A DNA stretch of 64,000 nucleotides from positions 14,108 through 78,107 of the forward strand of contig JBJMLO010000027.1 in the NCBI GenBank assembly GCA_045805265.1. Reading direction: 5' to 3'. This DNA is from JBJMLO01 sp045805265 (GTDB taxonomy: Bacteria; Actinomycetota; UBA4738; JACQTL01). This document shows positions 34,293-42,603 of this stretch, in pieces. The position numbers were made by a program, and so were the translations under genes. How positions within the stretch are numbered: the stretch's first letter is position 1; each line of letters starts with the position of its first letter. Under the pieces are notes generated by a model that saw only the letters and a list, made by a program, of their open reading frames with translations, was not told where the DNA came from and did not search any database.

Positions 34293-36033
34293 CCTGGTCG
34301 CCGAGCTGCTGGTTCGCTCCGGCGTCACCCACGTCTTCGGGCAGCCCGGGGGGCAGACCGCCGCGCTCTACGACGGGATCGCCCGGCGGGCCCCGGCGAT
34401 CGGACACGTCCTCGTGCGTGACGAGCGGTCGGCCGCCTACGCCTCGGACGCCTCCGCCCGCCTGACCGGCTTCCCCGGCGTGTGCGACGTCACCGTGGGC
34501 CCGGGCGCCACGAAGCTGGCCGACGGCCTGGTCGAGAGCCTGGGCGCCTCCGTGCCGGTGATCGCCCTGGTCGGCGAGCTGCCCCGCGACTGGGAGCCGT
34601 ACCGCGACCACGGGGTCGCCTCGCAGGGCTTCGACCAGGTCGCGTTCCTGTCCTCGATCACCAAGGCCACGCTTCGCGTCCCGAGCGTCGGGGCCCTGGC
34701 GCAGCAGGTCCGGGCCGCGTTCCGGATCGCGACGACGGCCCGGCCCGGGCCGGTGGCGGTGCTCCTCCCGCACGACGTGCTCGACGCGGAGTGGGAACCC
34801 GAGCACGACCCCGCCGAGGTGGACGACCGGTACCTCCGCGCGCCGGCCTTCCGGCCGCTGCCGGAGGCGGTGGAGCTTCGCCGCGCGGCCGACCTGCTCG
34901 GCCGGGCCGAGCGGCCGCTGATCGTGGCGGGGGGCGGTGTGCACGCCTCCCGGGCCGCGCCGGACGTGACGGCGCTCGCGGAACGCATCGGCGCGGTCAC
35001 CGCCACGAGCTTCTCCGGGAAGGGCGCCATCGAAGAGGATTCGCCCCTGGCGGCCGGCGTCCTCAACCCGCTCGGCTCGACCGCCGCGCTCGCCCTCGCC
35101 CGCCGGGCGGATCTGGTGCTGTGGTGCGGCTGCAAGGTGGGGCAGAACACGAGCAACAACTGGACGCTGCCCCTCGAGGGCCAGGTGACGATCCACCTCG
35201 ACGTCGATCCCGCCGAGCTCGGCCGGACCTTCCGTCCCAGCGTGGCGCTCAACGGAGACGCCGGGGCGACGCTCCGGGCCCTCCTGGAGCTCCTCCCGGA
35301 ACAGGCTCGCGCTTCATGGCGGCAGGAGGCGGAGCTGGCGAGGAAGGAAGAGGCGGCCGGACGGGCGGGGGAGGAGGGCTCGGACGCAGCGCCGATCCTG
35401 CCGCAGCGGGTCATGCGCGAGCTGGCCGGTCGCCTGCGTCCCGGCGACGTCGTCGTGAGCGACGCGAGCTTCTCGGCAGGATGGGTCGCCACGCACCTGC
35501 AGGCCCGGCGGGCCACCCGCGACTTTCTCTTCGCTCGGGGGCAGGGCGGACTGGGATACGCGCTCCCCGCCTCGCTCGGCGCCCGGCTGGCCCGTCCCGC
35601 GCCGGCCCGCGTGGTGACCGTGAGCGGCGACGGCGGGTTCTCCTACGGGCTCGGAGAGCTCGCGACGTTCGCCGCCATGGGGCTCCCGGCGGTCCACGTC
35701 GTGCTGAACAACGGCTCGCTGGCCTGGCTCGCCATGTGGCAGCGCCTGTTCTTCGAGGGCCTCCGCCAGTCGGTGGACCTGGGCTCGGCGAGCTTCGCCG
35801 GGGTAGCGGAGGCGCTGGGGTGCGCCGGTTTCACCGTGACCGAGCCGGGCGAGATCGGGCCGGCGCTGGACGAGGCGTTCGCGTCGGGCCGTCCCGCCGT
35901 CGTCGACGTCCGGACCGACCCCGAGGCGACCCCCATCCACGGCTATCGCCGCCGGCTCCGGGAGGGCGGCACGCATCCGCGGCCGGGCACGGTGTACGGG
36001 CTCCCGCCGTGGCGGCGGAGCCCCGAGGGCTGA
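34276..36033 (+). CDS. ThDP-dependent enzyme of the acetolactate synthase/decarboxylase family
   Basis: 585 residues, three domains: Pyr (THVFGQPGGQTAALYDG; catalytic E50 in VRDERSAAYASDASARLTG), central domain (PLIVAGGGVHASRAA), PP (VSGDGGFSYGLGELATFAAM, ending in VLNNGSLAW). ALS-like order, but without a recognisable FAD-site signature, and with an unusual C-terminal tail ending in GTVYGLPPW. GTG at 34276 overlaps the kinase gene. Candidate reactions are decarboxylation or carboligation of a 2-oxoacid, or C-C/C-S cleavage of a short hydroxy-ketone. Specificity unknown. Confidence 0.85.
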   Translation: MPHGGDLVAELLVRSGVTHVFGQPGGQTAALYDGIARRAPAIGHVLVRDERSAAYASDASARLTGFPGVCDVTVGPGATKLADGLVESLGASVPVIALVGELPRDWEPYRDHGVASQGFDQVAFLSSITKATLRVPSVGALAQQVRAAFRIATTARPGPVAVLLPHDVLDAEWEPEHDPAEVDDRYLRAPAFRPLPEAVELRRAADLLGRAERPLIVAGGGVHASRAAPDVTALAERIGAVTATSFSGKGAIEEDSPLAAGVLNPLGSTAALALARRADLVLWCGCKVGQNTSNNWTLPLEGQVTIHLDVDPAELGRTFRPSVALNGDAGATLRALLELLPEQARASWRQEAELARKEEAAGRAGEEGSDAAPILPQRVMRELAGRLRPGDVVVSDASFSAGWVATHLQARRATRDFLFARGQGGLGYALPASLGARLARPAPARVVTVSGDGGFSYGLGELATFAAMGLPAVHVVLNNGSLAWLAMWQRLFFEGLRQSVDLGSASFAGVAEALGCAGFTVTEPGEIGPALDEAFASGRPAVVDVRTDPEATPIHGYRRRLREGGTHPRPGTVYGLPPWRRSPEG

Positions 36034-36100
36034 GGGCCCCCGCCGAGTCGGCGCGGCACCGGGTTCGCGGGCTCCCCGGGAAGCCTCGGCGTCACCGCGT

Positions 36101-36134
36101 TTGACTTCCGTCGAGCGGACTGCATACAGTTCGC
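36101..36134 (+). promoter_or_regulatory. promoter with partial operator S5
   Basis: TTGACT (36101-36106) as -35, an 18-bp spacer and TACAGT (36125-36130) as -10. The -10 is part of CTGCATACAGTTCGC (36120-36134), which shares the 10-mer TGCATACAGT with operator S3 but has lost the right half of the palindrome. It lies 62 nt upstream of the PLP aldolase-like gene. Confidence 0.45.
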
Positions 36135-36195
36135 CTCGGCGGGAGGATCAGTCGGGTGACACCGCCCCGAGCCTCGAGGTCCTGAGGAGGCCGAC

Positions 36196-37353
36196 GTGGC
36201 CAGATCAGAGGCACGATTGTCCGAATCGCCCGATCTGCGCCTCGGCGACGAGGTCGCGAACCTGGATACACCTACGATCCTCATCGATCTCGATCGCCTG
36301 GAGCGCAACCTGCGCGAGTGGCAGTCGTGGATGGACGAGCGCGGGGTGAAGTTCCGGGTCCACATCAAGACCCACAAGATTCCCGAGATCGGCCTCATGC
36401 AGATGGCCGAGGGAGCCAGGGGCATCTGCGTCGCGAAGGTCAGCGAGGCCGAGCCGTTCGTCGACGCCGGGATCGACGACGTGGCCATCGCGTACCCGGT
36501 CCTGGGGGAGGAGAAGTGGCGCCGGGTGGCCGCGCTCGCCGCCCGGGGCGTCCGGATGACGGTCAACTGCGACAACGAGCTGGCGGTCGGCCAGGCCTCG
36601 CGGGCCGCCGCCGCGGCCGGAACGACGATCCATCTCCAGATCGACGCCGACGCGGGAATGCACCGCGGCGGGATCCCGATCGACGACGTCGACGCCGTGC
36701 TGCGTCTCGCCCGGTTCATCGGATCCCAGCCGGGGGTCGAGTTCGACGGCCTGACCACCCACCGCTCCTACTTCTTCGAGGGCAAGGGGTCGCTGCGGGA
36801 CGAGGGCCACACCGAGGGAGAGATCCTGGTCCGCCTGGCGGAGCGGCTCCGGGACCGGGGCCTCGAGGTCCGGGAGGTGACGGCCGGCGGCAGCTTCACG
36901 GGCAAGTACGTCGCCGAGGTGCCGGGAGTCACCGAATCCCGCGCCGGGACCTACGTGTTCTACGACCTCATGCACGTCAACGAGGGCTCGACCGACCGCG
37001 ACCACCTCGCGCTCACCGCCCTGTGCCGGGTCGTCAGCGTGTGGGACGGCGGGGTCACGGTGGACGGCGGCTCCAAGACGTTCTCGGGCGACCGGGGCGT
37101 GGTGGGCAGCGGGAACGCTCAGGGCCTCCCGCCCGCGATGTCGGAGTCGACCGACGGGCGCGTGTTCCTCGACCGGCTCACCGAGGAGCACGGGATGGGC
37201 CGCGTCGAAGGCGACGTCGGGCTGGACGAGAAGCTGCGGTTCTACCCCTTCCACGCCTGCACGTGCTCGAACCTGACCAACGAGATGGTGGCGATCCGGG
37301 ACGGGAAGGTCGAGGCCGTCTGGAAGGTGGCGGCCCGGGGGCTCCGGCAGTAG
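36196..37353 (+). CDS. fold-type III PLP enzyme (D-threonine aldolase / D-serine dehydratase-like)
   Basis: 385 residues, alanine-racemase-type barrel plus C-terminal beta domain. PLP Lys in VHIKTHK (K58); C-terminal metal region PFHACTCSN matches the His-x-Cys type of DSD1-like enzymes. Such enzymes cleave D-beta-hydroxy amino acids to glycine plus aldehyde, or dehydrate D-serine-type substrates to the 2-oxoacid. GTG at 36196 set by GAGGAGG. Followed at 38 bp by the aminotransferase and then RidA, which fits handling of enamine/imine intermediates. Confidence 0.85.
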   Translation: MARSEARLSESPDLRLGDEVANLDTPTILIDLDRLERNLREWQSWMDERGVKFRVHIKTHKIPEIGLMQMAEGARGICVAKVSEAEPFVDAGIDDVAIAYPVLGEEKWRRVAALAARGVRMTVNCDNELAVGQASRAAAAAGTTIHLQIDADAGMHRGGIPIDDVDAVLRLARFIGSQPGVEFDGLTTHRSYFFEGKGSLRDEGHTEGEILVRLAERLRDRGLEVREVTAGGSFTGKYVAEVPGVTESRAGTYVFYDLMHVNEGSTDRDHLALTALCRVVSVWDGGVTVDGGSKTFSGDRGVVGSGNAQGLPPAMSESTDGRVFLDRLTEEHGMGRVEGDVGLDEKLRFYPFHACTCSNLTNEMVAIRDGKVEAVWKVAARGLRQ

Positions 37354-37390
37354 CGCCCAACGGGCCACACCCTCAGGGAGGAGCCGATCG

Positions 37391-38716
37391 ATGGACGCGG
37401 GGGCGCTGGACGCGGCGGCGGACCGTCACCTCCTGCACTCGCTCCGCCGCGACCGGTGCGTCACGTTCGTCCGGGGCGAGAACGCGCGGCTGTGGGACGC
37501 CGAGGGCCGGATGTACCTCGACACGATGTCGGGCTCGGCCGGCCCGGCGATGGTAGGCCACGCGAACCCGCGCGTCGCCGAGGCCGTGGCCCGCCAGATG
37601 GCCACCCTGCCGACGACGAACATCCTGCACCGGAGCGACGTGGTGGTGGAGTACTGCTCCCGGCTCGCGGCGATCTGCCCGCCGGGCCTCGACAAGGTCG
37701 CGCTCCTCGCGGGCGGCGGGGACGCCGTGGAGGCCGCGCTGAAGCTGGCGATGCGCGTCACCGGGCGGACCGAGGTGCTCTCGCTCCACGGCGGGTACCA
37801 CGGCATGTCGCTCGGCACGATGTCGCTCGCCGGCATCGCGCCCGACCGCAGCTGGTTCCCGGGCGCCGTCCGGTGGCCCACGTTCCGGCAGGTCCCGAAC
37901 GCGGACGCGTACCGGAACCCGCTCGGCGACGGACCGGACGCGTGGCGCGCCAGCGCGCGGGCCCTCGAGAACGCCCTCGACGGCGGCTACCGGCAGGTCG
38001 CCGCCCTCGTCATGGAGATCGTCCAGGGCCCGAACGGCCACGTGGTGTTCCCACCCGGGTACTACGCCGAGGTCCAGCGCCTGTGCCGCGAGCGCGGGGT
38101 CTGGCTGGTCGTCGACGAGATCCAGACCGGTCTCGCCCGGTGCGGCGCCATGTGGGCGAGCGACCTGTTCGGGGTCCGCCCGGACGTCCTGGTCGCCGGG
38201 AAGGCGATCGGCGGGGGAGTGCCGATCGGCGCCATCGCCGTCCGGGGCGACGCCGTCACGCCGGAGCTGGAGTCCGAGCCGTGGAACATCCTGACGTTCA
38301 TGAACCAGCCGCTGGCGGCGGCCGCCGGCCTCGCGGTGCTCGACGTCGTGGAGGAGGAGGGGCTCGTGGACCGGGCGAGGTCGCTCGGGGAACGGGCCAC
38401 GCGCCGCTTCGAGCAGCTGGCGGGGGAGCACGAGGTCGTCGGCGACGTCCGGGGCCCTGGCCTGTTCATCGGCATCGACTACGTGGTCGACCGGGACACC
38501 AAGGAGCCCGCGACGGAGGCCTGCGCCGCCGCCTGGACGTACGCGGTCGATCACGGGCTCCTGTGCCAGTTCGGCGGCATCGGCGGCAACGTCCTCAAGT
38601 TCAAGCCGCCGCTCACCACGCCGGAGGAGGACTTCGAGCGGATGCTTGACCTCGTCGCTGACGTGACCCGGTTCATCTCCGAACGCGTCGGCGCCCGGGC
38701 GCCGGCGATGACCTGA
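37391..38716 (+). CDS. class III (omega-amino-acid type) aminotransferase
   Basis: 441 residues, fold-type I. DTMSGSAGPAMVGHANPRV, PLP Asp in LVVDEIQTGLARCG, and PLP Lys in LVAGKAIGGGVP (K271). Relatives transfer amino groups from omega-amino acids, beta-amino acids, taurine-like or diamine donors to pyruvate, 2-oxoglutarate or glyoxylate. ATG after GGGAGGAG. Sits between the PLP aldolase-like gene and RidA; donor unknown. Confidence 0.9.
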   Translation: MDAGALDAAADRHLLHSLRRDRCVTFVRGENARLWDAEGRMYLDTMSGSAGPAMVGHANPRVAEAVARQMATLPTTNILHRSDVVVEYCSRLAAICPPGLDKVALLAGGGDAVEAALKLAMRVTGRTEVLSLHGGYHGMSLGTMSLAGIAPDRSWFPGAVRWPTFRQVPNADAYRNPLGDGPDAWRASARALENALDGGYRQVAALVMEIVQGPNGHVVFPPGYYAEVQRLCRERGVWLVVDEIQTGLARCGAMWASDLFGVRPDVLVAGKAIGGGVPIGAIAVRGDAVTPELESEPWNILTFMNQPLAAAAGLAVLDVVEEEGLVDRARSLGERATRRFEQLAGEHEVVGDVRGPGLFIGIDYVVDRDTKEPATEACAAAWTYAVDHGLLCQFGGIGGNVLKFKPPLTTPEEDFERMLDLVADVTRFISERVGARAPAMT

Positions 38717-38725
38717 GGGAGGCGC

Positions 38726-39112
38726 ATGGGCAAGCACGTGATCCAGGCCGAGGGGGGCGCGAAGCCGTTGGGGGCCTACTCCCACGGCTGGCGGGCCGGC
38801 GACTTCATCTTCGTCACCGGCACCGGCCCCATCGACTCTGACGGCAAGGTCGTCGGCGACACGATCGAGGAGCAGACCAACAAGACCCTCGACAACATCG
38901 AGGCCGTGCTCCGGGCCGAGGGGGCGTCGCTCGCCGACGTCATCAAGGTGAGCGTCCACCTGATCGACACGAACCTGTTCCCCCGGTACAACGCGGCGTA
39001 CAAGGAGCGGTTCTCCGAGCCGTACCCGGCGCGCACGACGGTGGGGAGCGACCTGCACCAGGTCCCGGGGATGATGATCGAGATCGAGGCCATGGCCTAC
39101 GTGGGGGAGTGA
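38726..39112 (+). CDS. RidA/YjgF family enamine/imine deaminase
   Basis: 128 residues. Family core YSHGWRAGDFIFVTGTGPID, NIEAVLRAEGASLADVIKV and the conserved Arg in PARTTVG that binds the substrate carboxylate; a late Glu in IEIEAMAYV. It hydrolyses reactive 2-aminoacrylate-type enamines made by PLP enzymes, consistent with its place ten bases after the aminotransferase and near a D-serine dehydratase-like gene. Confidence 0.92.
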   Translation: MGKHVIQAEGGAKPLGAYSHGWRAGDFIFVTGTGPIDSDGKVVGDTIEEQTNKTLDNIEAVLRAEGASLADVIKVSVHLIDTNLFPRYNAAYKERFSEPYPARTTVGSDLHQVPGMMIEIEAMAYVGE

Positions 39113-39116
39113 GACG

Positions 39117-39878
39117 GTGGGCCGTCTCGAGGGGCGCCGGGCGATCGTCACGGGCGGCGGGCTCGGCATCGGCAGGGCCGCGGCGCTCAAGCTGGCCGCC
39201 GAGGGGGCGGCGGTCGGCGTGATCGACATCGACGAGGGCCTGGCGAAGGAGACCGCCGCCGCGGTCGAGGAGTCGGGGGGACGCGCGGTGTCCCTCGTCG
39301 CCGACGTCAGCGTCGAGGACCAGGTCGAGCGCGCGGTCCTCGGCGCCGAGGAAGCGTTCGGCGGGCTCGACACGGTCGTGGGGAACGCCGGCGTCCTGTG
39401 GGCCGACCGCGACGACCGGGCTGACCGCCTCGACGCGGACGTCTGGCGCCGGGTCGTCGACATCAACTTCACCGGGATGTTCCTGGCGTGCAAGCACGGG
39501 ATCCGAGCTCTGCTGCGCGGGGGCGGCGGCGCGGTGGTGTGCACCGCGAGCCCGACCGGCCTGTACGGGCTGGCCCCCGGCCTCGACGCCTACTCGGCCA
39601 CCAAGGCCGGCGTGTACGGGCTGATCCGCGTCATGGCGAACGACTACGCCCGGGAGGGCATCCGGGTGAACGGCGTGATCCCCGGCTACACGGACACCCC
39701 GATGAACGACTACGTGCAGCGCCCGGAGGGGCACGAGCGGATCCTGGCGACGATCCCGCTCCGGCGGCAGGGGACGGCCGAGGAGGTCGCGAACGTCATC
39801 GCGTTCCTCGCCTCGGACGAGGCCTCGTACGTGACGGGCGCCGTGTGGGCGGCCGACGGCGGCATGACGGCGATCTGA
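39117..39878 (+). CDS. short-chain dehydrogenase/reductase
   Basis: 253 residues. TGGGLGIG, IDIDEG (acidic, NAD preference), GNAGVL, YSATK, PGYTDTPMN and the terminal YVTGAVWAADGG. GTG four bases after the RidA stop. First of three SDRs interleaved with a zinc alcohol dehydrogenase; probably oxidises a secondary alcohol in cluster 2. Confidence 0.88.
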   Translation: MGRLEGRRAIVTGGGLGIGRAAALKLAAEGAAVGVIDIDEGLAKETAAAVEESGGRAVSLVADVSVEDQVERAVLGAEEAFGGLDTVVGNAGVLWADRDDRADRLDADVWRRVVDINFTGMFLACKHGIRALLRGGGGAVVCTASPTGLYGLAPGLDAYSATKAGVYGLIRVMANDYAREGIRVNGVIPGYTDTPMNDYVQRPEGHERILATIPLRRQGTAEEVANVIAFLASDEASYVTGAVWAADGGMTAI

Positions 39879-39888
39879 GGGGGACTGG

Positions 39889-40974
39889 ATGCTGGCCGCG
39901 CGACTCCACGGGAACCGGGACATCCGGGTGGAGGCGGTCGACGACCCCGGCCCGCCCGGCCCGGGCCAGGTCCGGGTGGCCCCCCGCTGGTGCGGGATCT
40001 GCGGGACGGACCTGCACGAGTACGCGCACGGACCGCTGTACGTCCCCGAGGAGAACCTCCCGCAGGTGTTGGGGCACGAGTTCAGCGCCGAGGTCCTGGA
40101 GGCCGGCCCGGAGGTGGATGAGCTCCGGGTGGGCGACCGCGTGGCGGTGCTACCGCACGTTTTCTGCGGCTCGTGCTACTTCTGCCTCCGGGGCCGCCAG
40201 GGGCTGTGCCGTTCGCTCCGGCTGACCGGCGTGTCCTACCCCGCGGGCGGACTGGCCGAGCAGGCGGTCGTCCCCGCCTCGCAGTGCGTGCCGGTGCCGG
40301 ACGGCGTCTCGTTCGAGCAGGCCGCGATCCTCGAGCCGCTCGCCAGCGTGGTCCACGCGGTGGAGCGGGCGATGAGGCAGGGCGACGCCGTGCTCGTGAC
40401 CGGCGCCGGCCCGATCGGGCAGCTGGCGGTGCTGGCCACCACGGCGGCCGGGGCGGCGTCCGTGTACGTCTCCGAGCCGAACGACGCGCGTCGGACCCAG
40501 GCGGAGCGGCTCGGCGCGGACGTGTTCGACCCGGGCGCGACCGACGTGGCGGCGGAGCTCCGGGAGCGCACCGGCGGGCTGGGCGTGGACTGCTCGATCG
40601 AGTGCTCGGGCGCCCAGGCCGGCCTGGACCTGTGCGTCGACGCCACCCGGGCCGCGGGCTACGTGGCGCAGATCGCGATCCACGTCGGCCCGCGCACGGT
40701 GATCCCGGAGACGTGGACGTGGAAGGACCTGACGATCGGCGGCATCTGGTCGTTCAAGATCTACGACACGCCGCGCATCCTGGCCCAGATCGCCGCGGGG
40801 CGGCTCCCCGTCGAGCGCATCGTCACCGGGCGGATCGACATCCACGACCTCGTCCCGCTCGGGATCGACCGCCTGGCCGACCCCGCCGGCGACCAGGTGA
40901 AGATCCTCGTCTCGGCCTCGGGTGCGCCGGCCGCGGTCGACACCGTCCCCGCATCCGCGGGAGTGTCACGATGA
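39889..40974 (+). CDS. zinc-dependent medium-chain alcohol dehydrogenase
   Basis: 361 residues. Catalytic zinc Cys in CGICGTDLHEY with GHEFSAEV; structural zinc Cys ladder CGSCYFCLRGRQGLC (all four present); Rossmann VTGAGPIGQLAVLA. Closest in style to butanediol/sorbitol/threonine dehydrogenases acting on vicinal diols or polyols with NAD. ATG 10 bp after the SDR; its TGA overlaps the next ATG (ATGA). Confidence 0.9.
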   Translation: MLAARLHGNRDIRVEAVDDPGPPGPGQVRVAPRWCGICGTDLHEYAHGPLYVPEENLPQVLGHEFSAEVLEAGPEVDELRVGDRVAVLPHVFCGSCYFCLRGRQGLCRSLRLTGVSYPAGGLAEQAVVPASQCVPVPDGVSFEQAAILEPLASVVHAVERAMRQGDAVLVTGAGPIGQLAVLATTAAGAASVYVSEPNDARRTQAERLGADVFDPGATDVAAELRERTGGLGVDCSIECSGAQAGLDLCVDATRAAGYVAQIAIHVGPRTVIPETWTWKDLTIGGIWSFKIYDTPRILAQIAAGRLPVERIVTGRIDIHDLVPLGIDRLADPAGDQVKILVSASGAPAAVDTVPASAGVSR

Positions 40975-41807
40975 AGCGGTTCGAGGGCCGGTCAGTCCTC
41001 GTCACCGGAGGGGCGCAGGGGATCGGCCGGGGAGTGGCGGAGCGGTTCGCCTCCGAGGGCGCCAGCACCGTCCTGCTCGACGTCGAGGCCGACACGGTCC
41101 GGGCGACGGCCGCCGACTTCGAGGCGAAGGGCTGGCCGGTCGAGGCGGTCCCCGGCGACGTCGCGCGGCGGGCCGACGTCGCCGGCGCGGTGCGCCGGGC
41201 GGTCGAGCGCTTCGGGCGGCTCGACGTCCTGGTCGGCGTGGCCGGGATCACGGAGCTCTCGTCCATCCTCGAGGTCACCGACGAGACCTGGCACCGGATC
41301 CTCGACGTGAACCTCACCGGGATGTTCCTGGCCTCCCAGGAGGCGGCGCGCGCGATGGCCGCGGACGCCAACGGGGGTTCGATCGTGCTGATCGCGTCGA
41401 CGAACGCCTTCTACCCGGAGGCCCACACCGTGCCCTACAGCGTGAGCAAGGCCGGGATCGTGGGGTTCGTCCGGGCGGCGAGCCTCGACCTCGCGGAGCT
41501 CGGCATCCGGATCAACGCGATCAACCCCGGCCAGATCGTCACGCGCCTGTCGGCCGTGCTCGTGGAGGACCCGGTGGGGGGCCCGAAGATGCTCGAGCGC
41601 ATCCCGCTGGGGCGGTGGGGCCTGCCCGCGGACGTCGCTGCCGTAGCGGCGTTCCTCGCGTCCGACGACGCCGCGTACATGACGGGGGAGGACGTGACCG
41701 TGGATGCCGGAATGACGGTCGGCATGGTGCTCGACGTCGAGGACGTCGCGCTCGGCGAGCACGGCTCGAAACGGGAGGAAGGAGGGCGGGAGGGCGCACA
41801 TGGGTGA
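40971..41807 (+). CDS. short-chain dehydrogenase/reductase
   Basis: 278 residues. TGGAQGIG, LLDVEA (NAD-type acidic residue), Ser in LIASTN, YSVSK, INPGQIVTRLSA. It has a C-terminal extension beyond the usual DAG(M) end (about 20 extra residues, charged). ATGA overlap with the dehydrogenase and 8-bp overlap with the next SDR, so firmly in the operon. Substrate unknown. Confidence 0.88.
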   Translation: MKRFEGRSVLVTGGAQGIGRGVAERFASEGASTVLLDVEADTVRATAADFEAKGWPVEAVPGDVARRADVAGAVRRAVERFGRLDVLVGVAGITELSSILEVTDETWHRILDVNLTGMFLASQEAARAMAADANGGSIVLIASTNAFYPEAHTVPYSVSKAGIVGFVRAASLDLAELGIRINAINPGQIVTRLSAVLVEDPVGGPKMLERIPLGRWGLPADVAAVAAFLASDDAAYMTGEDVTVDAGMTVGMVLDVEDVALGEHGSKREEGGREGAHG

Positions 41808-42603
41808 TGGGAGGCTCGAAGGGAAGGTCGCCGTGGTGACCGGCGGCGGGTCCGGCATCGGGCGGGCGGCGGCCCTGCGGTTCGCCCGCGAGGGGGCCGC
41901 GGTCGTCGTGGCGGACGTGGCCGGCGACAACGCGGAGGCTGTCGCGCGGGAGATCACCGAGGCCGGCGGCCGCGCCGTCGGGATGGCCGTCGACGTCAGC
42001 GACGAGGCGCAGGTCGCGTCGATGGTGGATGGGGCGGTGCGGCAGTTCGGCGGCCTCGACGTGCTGATGACGGCGGCGGGGGTGCTCGGTTTCGGCGACG
42101 TCGTGTCGACGGAGATGGAGACCTGGCACCGGACGGTGGCGGTGAACCTGACCGGGACGTTCCTGTGCGCCCGGGCGGCCATCCCCGCGATGCGGGAACG
42201 GGGCGGCGGCTCGATCGTCACGCTGTCGTCCTCGACCGGCGCGCACGACGTGGCACCGGGCACCGCGGCGTACTGCGCGTCGAAGGGCGGCGTTGCGATG
42301 CTCACGAAGTGCATCGGCATCGACCACGCGAAGGACGGGATCCGGGCGAACGCGCTGGCCCCAGGTCCCACCGAGACGCCCATGCTCCAGGCGGTCATGA
42401 CGCCGGAGGAGCTGCGGGCGTTCGGCGCGGCGATGCCGATCGGCCGGCTTGCCCGCCCGGAGGAGCTGGCGGCAGCGGCCGCGTTCCTGGCGTCGGATGA
42501 CGCCTCCTACGTGACGGGGGCGGTGTTCGCCGTGGACGGCGGGCAGACGGCGAAGGTGGGCATGACCCTGGACGACCTCGGAACTGTGGCTCGACAGCCA
42601 TGA
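41800..42603 (+). CDS. short-chain dehydrogenase/reductase
   Basis: 267 residues. TGGGSGIG, VADVAGDN (acidic), Ser in TLSSSTG, YCASK, PGPTETPM, YVTGAVFAVDGG. ATG after a GGAGGAAGGAGG-rich stretch within the end of the previous SDR gene. Its TGA overlaps the next ATG. It is more like the SDR at 39117 than the one at 40971, so a duplication within the operon is likely. Confidence 0.88.
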   Translation: MGDGRLEGKVAVVTGGGSGIGRAAALRFAREGAAVVVADVAGDNAEAVAREITEAGGRAVGMAVDVSDEAQVASMVDGAVRQFGGLDVLMTAAGVLGFGDVVSTEMETWHRTVAVNLTGTFLCARAAIPAMRERGGGSIVTLSSSTGAHDVAPGTAAYCASKGGVAMLTKCIGIDHAKDGIRANALAPGPTETPMLQAVMTPEELRAFGAAMPIGRLARPEELAAAAAFLASDDASYVTGAVFAVDGGQTAKVGMTLDDLGTVARQP

